Assembly: GCA_019752555.1 (NCBI GenBank) | Contig: JAIELY010000008.1 | Coordinates: 1 to 64,000 of the forward strand | Direction: 5' to 3' | Length of the DNA stretch: 64,000 nucleotides | From: Rhabdochlamydiaceae bacterium | Lineage (GTDB): Bacteria > Chlamydiota > Chlamydiia > Chlamydiales > Rhabdochlamydiaceae | Notes under the pieces: generated by a model | What the model saw: only the letters and a program-made list of their open reading frames with translations | Databases searched by the model: none | Told to the model about the DNA's origin: nothing | Program-made: the position numbers and the translations under genes | Shown here: positions 1-7,368 of the stretch, in pieces | Layout: each line of letters opens with the position of its first letter | Numbering within the stretch: the stretch's first letter is position 1

Positions 1-2
1 TT

Positions 3-125
3 TCGAAGCTAGACTTTACCTACAATTGGCCGGTTCACTTTTGGGGAGATAACCCAGAGGCGATGATCTACCATTGGATTGCAAAAGAAGGAAAGGAGGC
101 TTTGCGTAAGCTTATATTTCGATAA
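3..125 (+). CDS. 3' end of an unidentified protein (partial)
   Basis: An open frame enters from the left edge and ends at TAA after 40 residues; the two other forward frames hit stops within the first 50 bases, so this is the likely coding frame. The visible tail is aromatic and then basic (it contains HFWGDNPEAMIYHW and ends in KLIFR). I do not recognise the family. The gene converges on the minus-strand ATP-grasp gene with only about 14 bases between stop codons, and no clear terminator hairpin is visible there. Confidence 0.5.
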   Translation, partial: SKLDFTYNWPVHFWGDNPEAMIYHWIAKEGKEALRKLIFR

Positions 126-139
126 TAAGTTCTCTGTAT

Positions 140-1213
140 TTAAGAACTTGAGATAGAGACTGCTAGATTATGTGTAAACTCCACACATTTTCCATTCTGA
201 AGAAGTAATGCTGTAGGGAGTAATCCCTGTGTTCCTTTGCAAAAGCGGAACGTGAGTTTTTCTTCAGGCGCGTGTTTGCGTTGGAACATCATCCCTGCCC
301 AGGCCATGGTCTTGCGTGCGTTGATTTCTACAATCGGATGTAGATGAGGGGAGTTTTTTTCTTTGTAGATCATTGCATCGAAGCCGATATTTCCAAAAAA
401 ACTAAGTTTTGCAAGCGCACAAAGCAGCGTCTGCGCTCTTTCTTTATGCTCTTCTAAGAAGGGAAGAAATTCTCCGAAGAGAGTCGGTTCATCAGCGATG
501 CAGCTTGCGATGTATTTTCCCTTTGCATCATTGATGCAGAGGGTCGTTCCGATGAACGTGATTGTTTGATCTTTTGCAATCTCCCATTGGGTGCTAAAAT
601 CAAGGATCCGCTCGACCCAAGGTTGTGCAATCACTGGGCGCGCTTGTTTAAACTCTCTTGCCGTAAATTGGAAAATGGTTTCGATCTTAGTTGTGTCATC
701 GATGATGAGATGACCTCTTCCTGAAAGACCAAAACAGGTTTTAAGAACTTTGGGCCCGGGGCATGAGCTTAGCCAGTTTTTTGTGTCTTCTTCGGTGCGC
801 AGTAAAGCGGAATTTTTGAGTTGCGGTGTATTTTGAAAACAAAATGATTTCGATTGGATTTCTTTGACAAGGTGCCAGGCGGGGATGTCGTAGGGAAGAT
901 GATGGCGTGCTGCCCACTGTTTAATGAGATGCGAGGCACCCCAAGTATTGAGATGGGAGAAATGGGGAATTTTTGGATCGTGTAAGAGCTGTGTATTGAG
1001 TTGGGGAAGCTTCCATTGCTTTAAGACAGATAGGTAGCCATGAGCAGGCAGCGCTGTAACGCCTACGTAATCGCCCTCATCGGCATATAAAAAGGGAAGA
1101 AATTGTAATTGCAGATGGATCGGATGGCTATCGATTGTTTGGGTCAGGCTGGCAGATGTTTCGTTTGAGAGCTCATGTTCAAAAAATGTGTTTGCGATGT
1201 GGAGCGTTGGCAT
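140..1213 (-). CDS. ATP-grasp domain protein, probable ligase of unknown substrate
   Basis: A 357-residue soluble protein. The second half carries the pattern of an ATP-grasp enzyme: a Lys/Gly-rich nucleotide loop (VLKTCFGLSGRGH, about residues 156-168) and a metal-binding strand ending in EINARKTM (about 296-303), which resembles the E-x-N motif that coordinates Mg-ATP. Such enzymes join a carboxylate to an amine or thiol through an acyl-phosphate. The N-terminal 140 residues match nothing I know. The start is supported by a GGAG Shine-Dalgarno a few bases upstream. It is divergent from the D-Ala-D-Ala ligase gene, another ATP-grasp enzyme, across about 80 bases, so the two may share a control region. 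Substrate unknown; a role in peptide or cell-wall chemistry would be a guess from position. Confidence 0.6.
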   Translation of the reverse strand: MPTLHIANTFFEHELSNETSASLTQTIDSHPIHLQLQFLPFLYADEGDYVGVTALPAHGYLSVLKQWKLPQLNTQLLHDPKIPHFSHLNTWGASHLIKQWAARHHLPYDIPAWHLVKEIQSKSFCFQNTPQLKNSALLRTEEDTKNWLSSCPGPKVLKTCFGLSGRGHLIIDDTTKIETIFQFTAREFKQARPVIAQPWVERILDFSTQWEIAKDQTITFIGTTLCINDAKGKYIASCIADEPTLFGEFLPFLEEHKERAQTLLCALAKLSFFGNIGFDAMIYKEKNSPHLHPIVEINARKTMAWAGMMFQRKHAPEEKLTFRFCKGTQGLLPTALLLQNGKCVEFTHNLAVSISSS

Positions 1214-1296
1214 TTAATTCTCCTAGACACCTTTAACACTAAACCGCTATACAGTTTCCTGTCGAATGGGAAATGCTTCAAATAAGGAGTTGATGA

Positions 1297-2439
1297 ATGA
1301 GTCATTCAAAATTGCGCGTGGGAATCCTTTTTGGAGGCAAATCCATTGAGCATGAAATTTCATTGATTTCAGCGAAAAACGTGATCGAGGCTATGGACAA
1401 AGAGAAATACGAGATTGTACTCATCGCGATCGACAAACAAGGGGAGTGGCATCTTAAACAGGCAGCTGAGTTTCTCGCTTTTGCAGAGGATGCTAAGCTT
1501 GTGCATCTGCACGGAGAGAAGCAAACGGTAGCTCTCGTTCCTAAGCAGCAGAGAAAAGAACTTGTGAGCTACAGTGGGAACCAACTAGCAAATTCTCTTG
1601 CTCTTGATGTAATTTTTCCGATTCTACATGGTCCTATGGGAGAAGATGGAACGATGCAAGGGCTTCTCACATTGGCAAATATTCCTTTTGTAGGAGCTGG
1701 TGTTCTTGGGTCTGCCATTGGGATGGATAAAGATGTCATGAAGCGGCTTTTGCGCGATGCAAAAATTCCCATTGGAAAATTCATCACTGTGCTTAAACAT
1801 CAAAAACAACAGTGCGACTTTGAAACGGTGGCTCAAGAAATTGGCCTTCCCTTTTTTGTGAAGCCAGCTAATGCAGGCTCTTCGGTTGGTGTTTCGAAAG
1901 TCTGTTGTGAATCGGATTTTAAAGAGGCTCTTGATTGCGCTTTTCTCTACACAAGAAAAGTGCTTCTTGAAGAATTTATCCCAGGAAGAGAAATTGAATG
2001 CTCCGTATTAGGTAATGAAAATCCGATTGCATCTCTTCCCGGAGAAGTGATTCCGCAGCACGAGTTTTATTCTTACGAAGCGAAATATCTCGATGAACAA
2101 GGAGCTCTGTTTCAAATTCCCGTTCCTTTGCCCAATGAGCTCATAGAGAAAGTGCAAAGGATGTCGATAAACGCCTACCAAGCTCTATGTTGTGAAGGGA
2201 TGGCGCGGATTGATTTCTTTTTGAAAGATAACGGAGATCTTTTAGTCAATGAAATCAATACGATTCCTGGCTTTACTAAAATCAGTATGTACCCCAAAAA
2301 CTGGGAAGCGAGTGGTGTTAGCTACTCTGAATTGATCGATCGTTTAATCTCTCTTGCAATCGAGAGGCACGCGCAAGAAAGTTGTCTTGCGACCTCTGTT
2401 ACGAGGAGTGATGGCACGAAAATTAGCGAGCAAGTATAG
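1297..2439 (+). CDS. ddl: D-alanine--D-alanine ligase
   Basis: Cytoplasmic ATP-grasp ligase that makes the D-Ala-D-Ala dipeptide for peptidoglycan precursors. At 380 residues it has the usual free-standing Ddl length. Visible motifs: the N-terminal FGGKSIEHEISL loop, HGPMGEDGTMQG (about 111-122), the omega-loop GSSVGVSK (about 193-200) and the Mg-binding VNEINTIPGFT (about 317-327). A strong AAGGAG Shine-Dalgarno precedes the ATG. In Chlamydiaceae, as I recall, Ddl is the C-terminal half of a MurC-Ddl fusion; here no murC is attached, and neither neighbour is murC. The gene is followed after about 30 bases by ispF and is probably cotranscribed with it. Confidence 0.93.
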   Translation: MSHSKLRVGILFGGKSIEHEISLISAKNVIEAMDKEKYEIVLIAIDKQGEWHLKQAAEFLAFAEDAKLVHLHGEKQTVALVPKQQRKELVSYSGNQLANSLALDVIFPILHGPMGEDGTMQGLLTLANIPFVGAGVLGSAIGMDKDVMKRLLRDAKIPIGKFITVLKHQKQQCDFETVAQEIGLPFFVKPANAGSSVGVSKVCCESDFKEALDCAFLYTRKVLLEEFIPGREIECSVLGNENPIASLPGEVIPQHEFYSYEAKYLDEQGALFQIPVPLPNELIEKVQRMSINAYQALCCEGMARIDFFLKDNGDLLVNEINTIPGFTKISMYPKNWEASGVSYSELIDRLISLAIERHAQESCLATSVTRSDGTKISEQV

Positions 2440-2471
2440 TTTTTTTAAATGCTTTTAAGGAATTTCATCAA

Positions 2472-2984
2472 ATGACTCAGAATCCGTTGTGTTACCCGAT
2501 TGTGCGCGTTGGCATTGGACAAGACAGCCACCGTTTTCTTTCACTCGAATCGACAAAACCGTGCATCATCGGAGGTCTCATGTTTACGGACGCTCCAGGG
2601 CTCTCCGCAGATTCCGATGGAGATGTGGTCTTTCATGCGATTTGCAATGCGATCACCTCTGTGACGGGAGTTCCTATTTTAGGTGGGATCGCAATCGATC
2701 TATGCCATAAAGACGGGATCACAGATAGTCAGGTTTATCTTGAAAAAGCGATGGAAACGTTGGGAAGCCAGCGGGTACAGCACGTCGCGTTGACAATTGA
2801 AGGTAAGCGGCCCCGTTTTCAAGTACGCGTGCAGGAAATGCGCGAAAAGATCGCTGCTGTTATGAAAATATCTTTAGCTCAAGTAGGATTGACTGTCACC
2901 TCAGGCGATGGGTTGACAGATTTTGGATGCGGAGATGGGTTGCAATGTTTTTGTATTCTTACAACCGCAGAAGTGAAACTCTAA
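2472..2984 (+). CDS. ispF: 2-C-methyl-D-erythritol 2,4-cyclodiphosphate synthase
   Basis: Non-mevalonate (MEP) isoprenoid pathway enzyme that cyclises CDP-methylerythritol 2-phosphate with release of CMP. The 170-residue protein shows the metal-binding GIGQDSHRF near the N terminus, SDGDVVFHAICNAI (family SDGDVLxHA), and a C-terminal GDGLTDFGCGDGL in place of the usual TExxGFxGRGEG, so the C-terminal signature is somewhat divergent. It lies close behind ddl. As recalled, ispF (CT434) neighbours cysJ (CT435) in C. trachomatis; here two unknown genes separate them. The isoprenoid product also feeds uppS further along this window. Confidence 0.9.
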   Translation: MTQNPLCYPIVRVGIGQDSHRFLSLESTKPCIIGGLMFTDAPGLSADSDGDVVFHAICNAITSVTGVPILGGIAIDLCHKDGITDSQVYLEKAMETLGSQRVQHVALTIEGKRPRFQVRVQEMREKIAAVMKISLAQVGLTVTSGDGLTDFGCGDGLQCFCILTTAEVKL

Positions 2985-3002
2985 GCACTTTAAGGAGTTG
3001 TT

Positions 3003-3767
3003 ATGTTGGATCTTCCTCCTCAGCACTTTGAATGCATGTATTCTCAGATATCCCAAGAGACAAACTTAAATGCGATGATGATCGCGCCGTCCTTTTCTGA
3101 AGCTCAAATTCTGACATTTGCAGAGCTGGTCCTTCAAGAATTTTCCCATGGGGTAACCTGGAGCGACATCCCTTCTCTTGTCGTCAATACCGTAACGCTT
3201 TTTCAGAAGACCTTTGGCTCGATTGATTTCGAGCAGGTCATGGCCTCTGTCATTTCTAAGGCTGTGGATCTATCCAATAGTTTTCATCTTTCCAATCCAT
3301 TTGCAAATTCGATTTTTAAACGCTTGTCCCATGCCCTATTGACCTTTGTTTGTGCAGAAGCGTCTCAAGATCCAGCGTTAGCAGCTTTGCCCAAAGAGGA
3401 TCTCAATCTAGCAAATCTCTCCCAGTTAGCATCGGCACTTATCGATGATATAGCTCCCGGCATGCCGCCAACATCTGATCAATTAAGGCAATATGCGGTT
3501 GATCTGCAGACGGTCTTTAACGATGGATTTCAAGCTGCTGATGTTGTGCACCTTGTTTTAGAGTGCCATCAGTTTGTGTCGTCGGTATCAGATTTGAGCT
3601 CTCAAGATCAAAGAGCGTGTATCATTGAAATCATCGATGATTTTATTGATATTACCGATATCCCCTATGTTCCCGACTTCCTTGTGGATCCTCTTTTCAA
3701 GTTAGCAGTTCCCTCTCTTGTCGATTTTGTTTTGGATAGAGAGGCTAAAATGACGGCTATGGGTTAA
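3003..3767 (+). CDS. Hypothetical helical protein (254 aa)
   Basis: I do not recognise this protein. It has a good Shine-Dalgarno (AAGGAG, about 5 bases before ATG) and sits 18 bases after ispF, so it is probably translated from the ddl-ispF transcript. There is no signal peptide or convincing membrane helix; the composition is acidic, with many Ser, Asp and Leu residues and a predicted mostly helical structure. A second half rich in I/V/D (EIIDDFIDITDIPYVPDF) may be a compact helical repeat. It converges on an Inc-like minus-strand gene with about 9 bases between stops. Together they break the ispF-cysJ adjacency and look lineage-specific. Confidence 0.7.
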   Translation: MLDLPPQHFECMYSQISQETNLNAMMIAPSFSEAQILTFAELVLQEFSHGVTWSDIPSLVVNTVTLFQKTFGSIDFEQVMASVISKAVDLSNSFHLSNPFANSIFKRLSHALLTFVCAEASQDPALAALPKEDLNLANLSQLASALIDDIAPGMPPTSDQLRQYAVDLQTVFNDGFQAADVVHLVLECHQFVSSVSDLSSQDQRACIIEIIDDFIDITDIPYVPDFLVDPLFKLAVPSLVDFVLDREAKMTAMG

Positions 3768-3776
3768 GTCAGCCGC

Positions 3777-4268
3777 TTATATGCGCTCTCTAACGACAGT
3801 TGTGGGTAAATCTGCATCATCCTCTGGTTCGGTAAATTCTTGAAGGTTTGCTAGCGCCTCTTGAGGTTGCGTCGTCAATCTATGCGCTCTACTTAAAAAT
3901 CCGTGAGATATTTTTAGTAATATAGCTGTCTCTCCAACAACACTAATCACTCCTAGGGTAGTCGCAACTCCAGATGGTAATTTGTATCTCCCTGAGGAAT
4001 AAAATTGGTAACCAAGAAATGCTACGCCAGCTGCTTTTAAAATAGATAATCGGGTTTCACTTAAAAGATTTGTGTGGTCTCTTAGCACATCCCAAGTGTG
4101 TTTCTGAATCTGTAGTTGTTGCGTGTCAGCACCTTCTTCTGAATCATCGATCTGCTGTTGAATCGTATCTGCATGAGTTCTGCATGTTTGTGAATAGGCG
4201 TCAGCTTCTCTAGGATCCAGTGCAAAGCGAATCACACCAGAGGCTGTTGGCGGATTGATTGCTGCCAT
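3777..4268 (-). CDS. Hypothetical Inc-like membrane protein (163 aa)
   Basis: Unknown protein with a hydrophilic N terminus (residues 1-75, possibly coiled coil around 30-70), then two closely spaced hydrophobic stretches (about 76-90 and 100-120) separated by a short polar turn (SSGRYKLPSG), then a charged C terminus with an acidic patch (EFTEPEDDADLP). A bilobed hydrophobic domain of this size in an otherwise soluble protein is the defining shape of chlamydial inclusion-membrane (Inc) proteins secreted by the type III system. No cleavable signal peptide is seen. The Inc assignment rests on shape alone; an ordinary two-helix inner-membrane protein is the alternative. Confidence 0.6.
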   Translation of the reverse strand: MAAINPPTASGVIRFALDPREADAYSQTCRTHADTIQQQIDDSEEGADTQQLQIQKHTWDVLRDHTNLLSETRLSILKAAGVAFLGYQFYSSGRYKLPSGVATTLGVISVVGETAILLKISHGFLSRAHRLTTQPQEALANLQEFTEPEDDADLPTTVVRERI

Positions 4269-4334
4269 AAAATACCATTACGTTGGTTTAGACGAGGTAT
4301 TTTTAATTTTTCGAGCTGTTAAAGTCAAAGTTTA

Positions 4335-5477
4335 TTAATAGACGTCGGCAAGGTAGCGCTTTTCTGTGCGCAGAGACTTGACATAGGCTCTTGCGGCCTC
4401 TTCGCTCATTTGTCCTTGGGCTTCTGCAATTTGGACGAGTGTCGCTTCGACAGCTTTTGCCATATGATGCGCATCGCCGCAGACGTAGAAGTAGGCACCC
4501 TCTTGCAGCCAGTCCCATAGCTGTTTGGCTTTGGCTTGCATGCGGTGCTGCACGTAGATCTTTTCTTTCTGATCGCGTGAAAAGGCAAGATCAAGCTCGA
4601 GTTTATTGGTTCGAACAAGCTCTTCCCAATACTCTTTATAGAAATAGTCGGACTCTCGATTACGCTCGCCGAAAAAGAGCCAGTTTTTGCCAGTGGCATG
4701 AGTGGCAAGACGCTCTTGAAGGAAGGCGCGGTAAGGGGCGACGCCCGTTCCGGGGCCTACCATGATGATGGGGGTCGATCCATCCTCTGGAAGGGTGAAA
4801 TGAGGTGTGGATTGGATGTAAGAGGGGATCGGTGTCTGCCGTGGTGTTGCGAGATGGCAGAGAAAGTGGCTTGCAACGCCAAAGCGCTGCTCGCCCGAGT
4901 GGGTGAACGTGGAGAGGGCAACCGTAAGATCGAGCCTATCGGGATGGGCTTTTGGCGAGGAAGCGATCGAGTAAAATCTGGGGAGTAAGGGGCCAAACTG
5001 CGCGCAAAGCTCTTGAAGTGGGGTTTGGGTGCCTTGGTATTCTTTGATGAGGTCTAACGGGTCGTGAGTGCTTAAGAATTGTGAGAGCAGCGGCTTATTT
5101 TCTGTTTGTAAGAGGCGGTGGAGTTCGTTTTTTTTATCGTGCGCTGTTTCATAAGCGTAAAAGAGTTTTAGGAAGGAAGAGGTGATGCGGGAGAGGTTGG
5201 CTTTTCTGCTTAAAAAGTCCCAAAGAGACATCTCAGCGCCAGAGCGGGGGTCGATAATGGGAGCGTCTTTATCGGCTCTCATGGCAGAGATCAGATGCTG
5301 GACGAGCACTGGATCATTTTGCGCATAGATGCCGATCGAATCTCCGACTTTAAAGGTAATGGGGGTGTTGCGGATATCAAGAGAGAGATGATAGGTGTGT
5401 TTTGTGGAGCCGCTTTGTGTGAGCAATAGACGGTCTTGGATTTGCAGTGAAACCGGATTGGATTTTGAAATAATCAT
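4335..5477 (-). CDS. cysJ: CysJ-type NADPH-dependent flavoprotein reductase lacking the flavodoxin domain
   Basis: A 380-residue FAD/NADPH oxidoreductase of the sulfite-reductase alpha / cytochrome P450 reductase family. Visible are the FAD-binding PRFYSIASSP (about 166-175, the RxYS motif), the NADP-binding GPGTGVAPYRAFLQER (about 241-256), FFGERNRESDYFY, and the family C-terminal end RYLADVY. The N-terminal FMN flavodoxin domain of full-length CysJ (about 600 residues) is absent, and there is no cysI nearby. In C. trachomatis the gene annotated cysJ (CT435) also sits beside ispF as I recall, so this short form is probably a chlamydial trait. The electron acceptor is unknown; assimilatory sulfite reduction is doubtful. 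Confidence 0.85.
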   Translation of the reverse strand: MIISKSNPVSLQIQDRLLLTQSGSTKHTYHLSLDIRNTPITFKVGDSIGIYAQNDPVLVQHLISAMRADKDAPIIDPRSGAEMSLWDFLSRKANLSRITSSFLKLFYAYETAHDKKNELHRLLQTENKPLLSQFLSTHDPLDLIKEYQGTQTPLQELCAQFGPLLPRFYSIASSPKAHPDRLDLTVALSTFTHSGEQRFGVASHFLCHLATPRQTPIPSYIQSTPHFTLPEDGSTPIIMVGPGTGVAPYRAFLQERLATHATGKNWLFFGERNRESDYFYKEYWEELVRTNKLELDLAFSRDQKEKIYVQHRMQAKAKQLWDWLQEGAYFYVCGDAHHMAKAVEATLVQIAEAQGQMSEEAARAYVKSLRTEKRYLADVY

Positions 5478-5512
5478 AGACAGTTCATTCTAAAAATTGT
5501 AAAAGAGGTCTA

Positions 5513-5650
5513 ATGATAAAAATTAGTTTTTCTCTTCTTCTTTTTGTGTGTTCTTTACTTGCTGGGTGTTCCAACTCAGCCTATCATACCCCCTACATCA
5601 TTTCAGATGTTAGCGATGAAGGGGGAGTGCGTCATGATACCCTTAAGTGA
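5513..5650 (+). CDS. Small putative lipoprotein (45 aa)
   Basis: A short reading frame with a textbook lipoprotein signal: basic start (MIK), hydrophobic core ([10 protein letters not shown]) and lipobox LLAGC at residues 16-20, then a 26-residue mature part (NSAYHTPY...). An AGAGG Shine-Dalgarno lies a few bases before the ATG. It is divergent from cysJ (35 bases apart) and its stop overlaps the end of gltX by 8 bases on the opposite strand. In C. trachomatis the cysteine-rich lipoprotein OmcA is the neighbour of gltX as I recall; this protein has the same position and signal type but not the cysteines. Homology to OmcA is not claimed. Confidence 0.6.
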   Translation: MIKISFSLLLFVCSLLAGCSNSAYHTPYIISDVSDEGGVRHDTLK

Positions 5651-7151
5651 GCATGAGTTCTTTGCAGTCTTTTTTCGCCCACGCTTTTGAGAGTTGATCG
5701 TTTTTCTTATTCGAAATTCCGCCCAGAAATTCAATTGCGTTGAGTAAGCGTGCTCTGCAGCGGTCTTTACCCAAAATATCGAAAGAGTCAAACAAAGGCG
5801 GCCCTTGCTTTTTCGCTGTGATAGCTCCATAGAGCAGCGGGATCATCACTTTTTTCAAGTGAACGCCAAAGATTTCTGAAATCGAGCGCACTGCGTGTTC
5901 AATCCCGTCTCTTTTCCAGTTCTCTTGCTCATCAAGCGACCAGATGATGGCTTGGAGCAAAAATGCAGCCTTCTCTTTTGCAAGAGAAGCAGGACAGAGA
6001 AGCTCATCTGTGTAGGGAAGGTGGTGGATAAAGAGAAATCCGCACAGTTCCATGAACTCAGCAAACGTTTTGATCCGCGTATGAACCATCGGCATTAGCT
6101 TTTGCATAAAGCTGTCGTTGAATGTCCAGCCCTTGATCCTCTCCCAGAGCTGCGTTTCTGAGATTGTGTTGATGAGATATTGCTGATTGACCCAGTCGAG
6201 TTTTAGAGTGTCGAAAAAAGCTCCTGAGACGCCGATCCGCTTAGGGTCGAAGATCCGGATGATTTCATCGAGGGCGTAGATCTCCTTATCTTCTGGCATG
6301 CTGTATCCCATCAGGGTCAAGAAGTTTACGAATGCCTCTGGGAGATACCCGCTATCGCGATAGTAAAAGATAGAAGTGGGGTTGCGCCGCTTAGAGAGTT
6401 TTTTTCCATCTTTTCCAAGAAGAAGAGGCATATGCATGAATGTGGGAGCTTTCCATCCGAACGCTTCGTAAAGATAGAGGTGTTTGGGCGTCGAGCTCAT
6501 CCATTCGTCTCCGCGAATCACATGCGTAATCTCCATCAGGTGATCGTCAACGACGTTAGCGAGGTGGTAGGTGGGAAAGCCGTCTGATTTCAACAGGATC
6601 TGATCGTCGATATCTGCCCAGGGACAGGTGATCCTTCCTTTGATCTCATCTTCAAAGGCGCACTCTCCTGTGAGGGGGATTTTTAAGCGGACGACATAGG
6701 GCTGGCCTGCTTGTTCCCGCTGAGCCACTTCATCGGGACTTAAATTGCGATAACGCCTATCGTAACCTGCGCGCTGGCCCAGTTTTGCTGCCATCTCTCT
6801 CATTTCTGCAAGTTCTTCTGGCGTTGCAAAGCATTTGTAGGCTTTTCCTTGATCGAGAAGTTTTTGGCAATACTCCTGATAGATTGCGGTGCGCTCGGAT
6901 TGTCTGTAAGGACCAAAAGGACCGCCGATGTCGGGACCCTCATCCCACTGGATGCCCGCCCACTTGAGCGCATTGTAAATGTTCTCTTCGTATTCTGGTC
7001 GCGAACGGGTCCGGTCGGTGTCTTCAATACGCAGGATAAAATCCCCTTGATAGCGACGCGCAAAAATTAAGTTAAAAAGAGCCATATATGCTGTGCCTAC
7101 ATGCGGGTCTCCTGTAGGTGAGGGAGCGATTCTAACGCGAACTTTTGTCAT
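5643..7151 (-). CDS. gltX: Glutamyl-tRNA synthetase
   Basis: Class I aminoacyl-tRNA synthetase charging tRNA-Glu (in chlamydiae probably also mis-charging tRNA-Gln for the amidotransferase route). It opens with [20 protein letters not shown], whose PSPTGxPHVG is the HIGH-type ATP signature, and carries KLSKRRNP, the KMSKS-equivalent loop. I choose the ATG at 7151 (502 residues, normal family length) instead of an in-frame ATG at 7274, because the longer form adds 41 unconserved residues and would start inside the tsp terminator hairpin. An AAGGA element lies about 11 bases upstream. It is the next gene downstream of tsp. Confidence 0.95.
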   Translation of the reverse strand: MTKVRVRIAPSPTGDPHVGTAYMALFNLIFARRYQGDFILRIEDTDRTRSRPEYEENIYNALKWAGIQWDEGPDIGGPFGPYRQSERTAIYQEYCQKLLDQGKAYKCFATPEELAEMREMAAKLGQRAGYDRRYRNLSPDEVAQREQAGQPYVVRLKIPLTGECAFEDEIKGRITCPWADIDDQILLKSDGFPTYHLANVVDDHLMEITHVIRGDEWMSSTPKHLYLYEAFGWKAPTFMHMPLLLGKDGKKLSKRRNPTSIFYYRDSGYLPEAFVNFLTLMGYSMPEDKEIYALDEIIRIFDPKRIGVSGAFFDTLKLDWVNQQYLINTISETQLWERIKGWTFNDSFMQKLMPMVHTRIKTFAEFMELCGFLFIHHLPYTDELLCPASLAKEKAAFLLQAIIWSLDEQENWKRDGIEHAVRSISEIFGVHLKKVMIPLLYGAITAKKQGPPLFDSFDILGKDRCRARLLNAIEFLGGISNKKNDQLSKAWAKKDCKELMLT

Positions 7152-7255
7152 AGGATGTGGATTCCTTGTAAATTCTGATGGAAGTATTGTCTCGGATGGG
7201 GGCTTAGATTTCAAGTCTTCAGTAGTGAAAAGACCTAAAGGCACTGAACCTGATT

Positions 7256-7300
7256 TTAATAAAACTTTTGTCAAGCTGTGCGGGCACAGCCTGACAAAAG
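7256..7300 (-). terminator. Rho-independent terminator of tsp
   Basis: A long inverted repeat: CTTTTGTCA-a-GCTGTGC pairs with GCACAGC-c-TGACAAAAG (16 pairs, one A/C mismatch, 2-base loop). Read on the minus strand it is followed by TTTTATT, so it should end transcription leaving tsp and separate it from gltX. Confidence 0.85.
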
Positions 7301-7368
7301 ATGTGGTAATCCTTTTTGAGTCAAAGTCTCGTAGCCGCTGCGCGAGCTTTGGTTTACAGACCGCTTTC

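Noticed and set aside
4270-4315. AAATACC...GGTATTT repeat followed by T-rich sequence between cysJ and the Inc-like gene
   Set aside because: Stem of only 7 AT-rich pairs with a 19-base loop, and on the plus strand no gene ends there; it lies in the promoter of the minus-strand gene.
7152-7274. N-terminal extension of gltX
   Set aside because: The added 41 residues are not family-like and the upstream ATG overlaps the tsp terminator hairpin.
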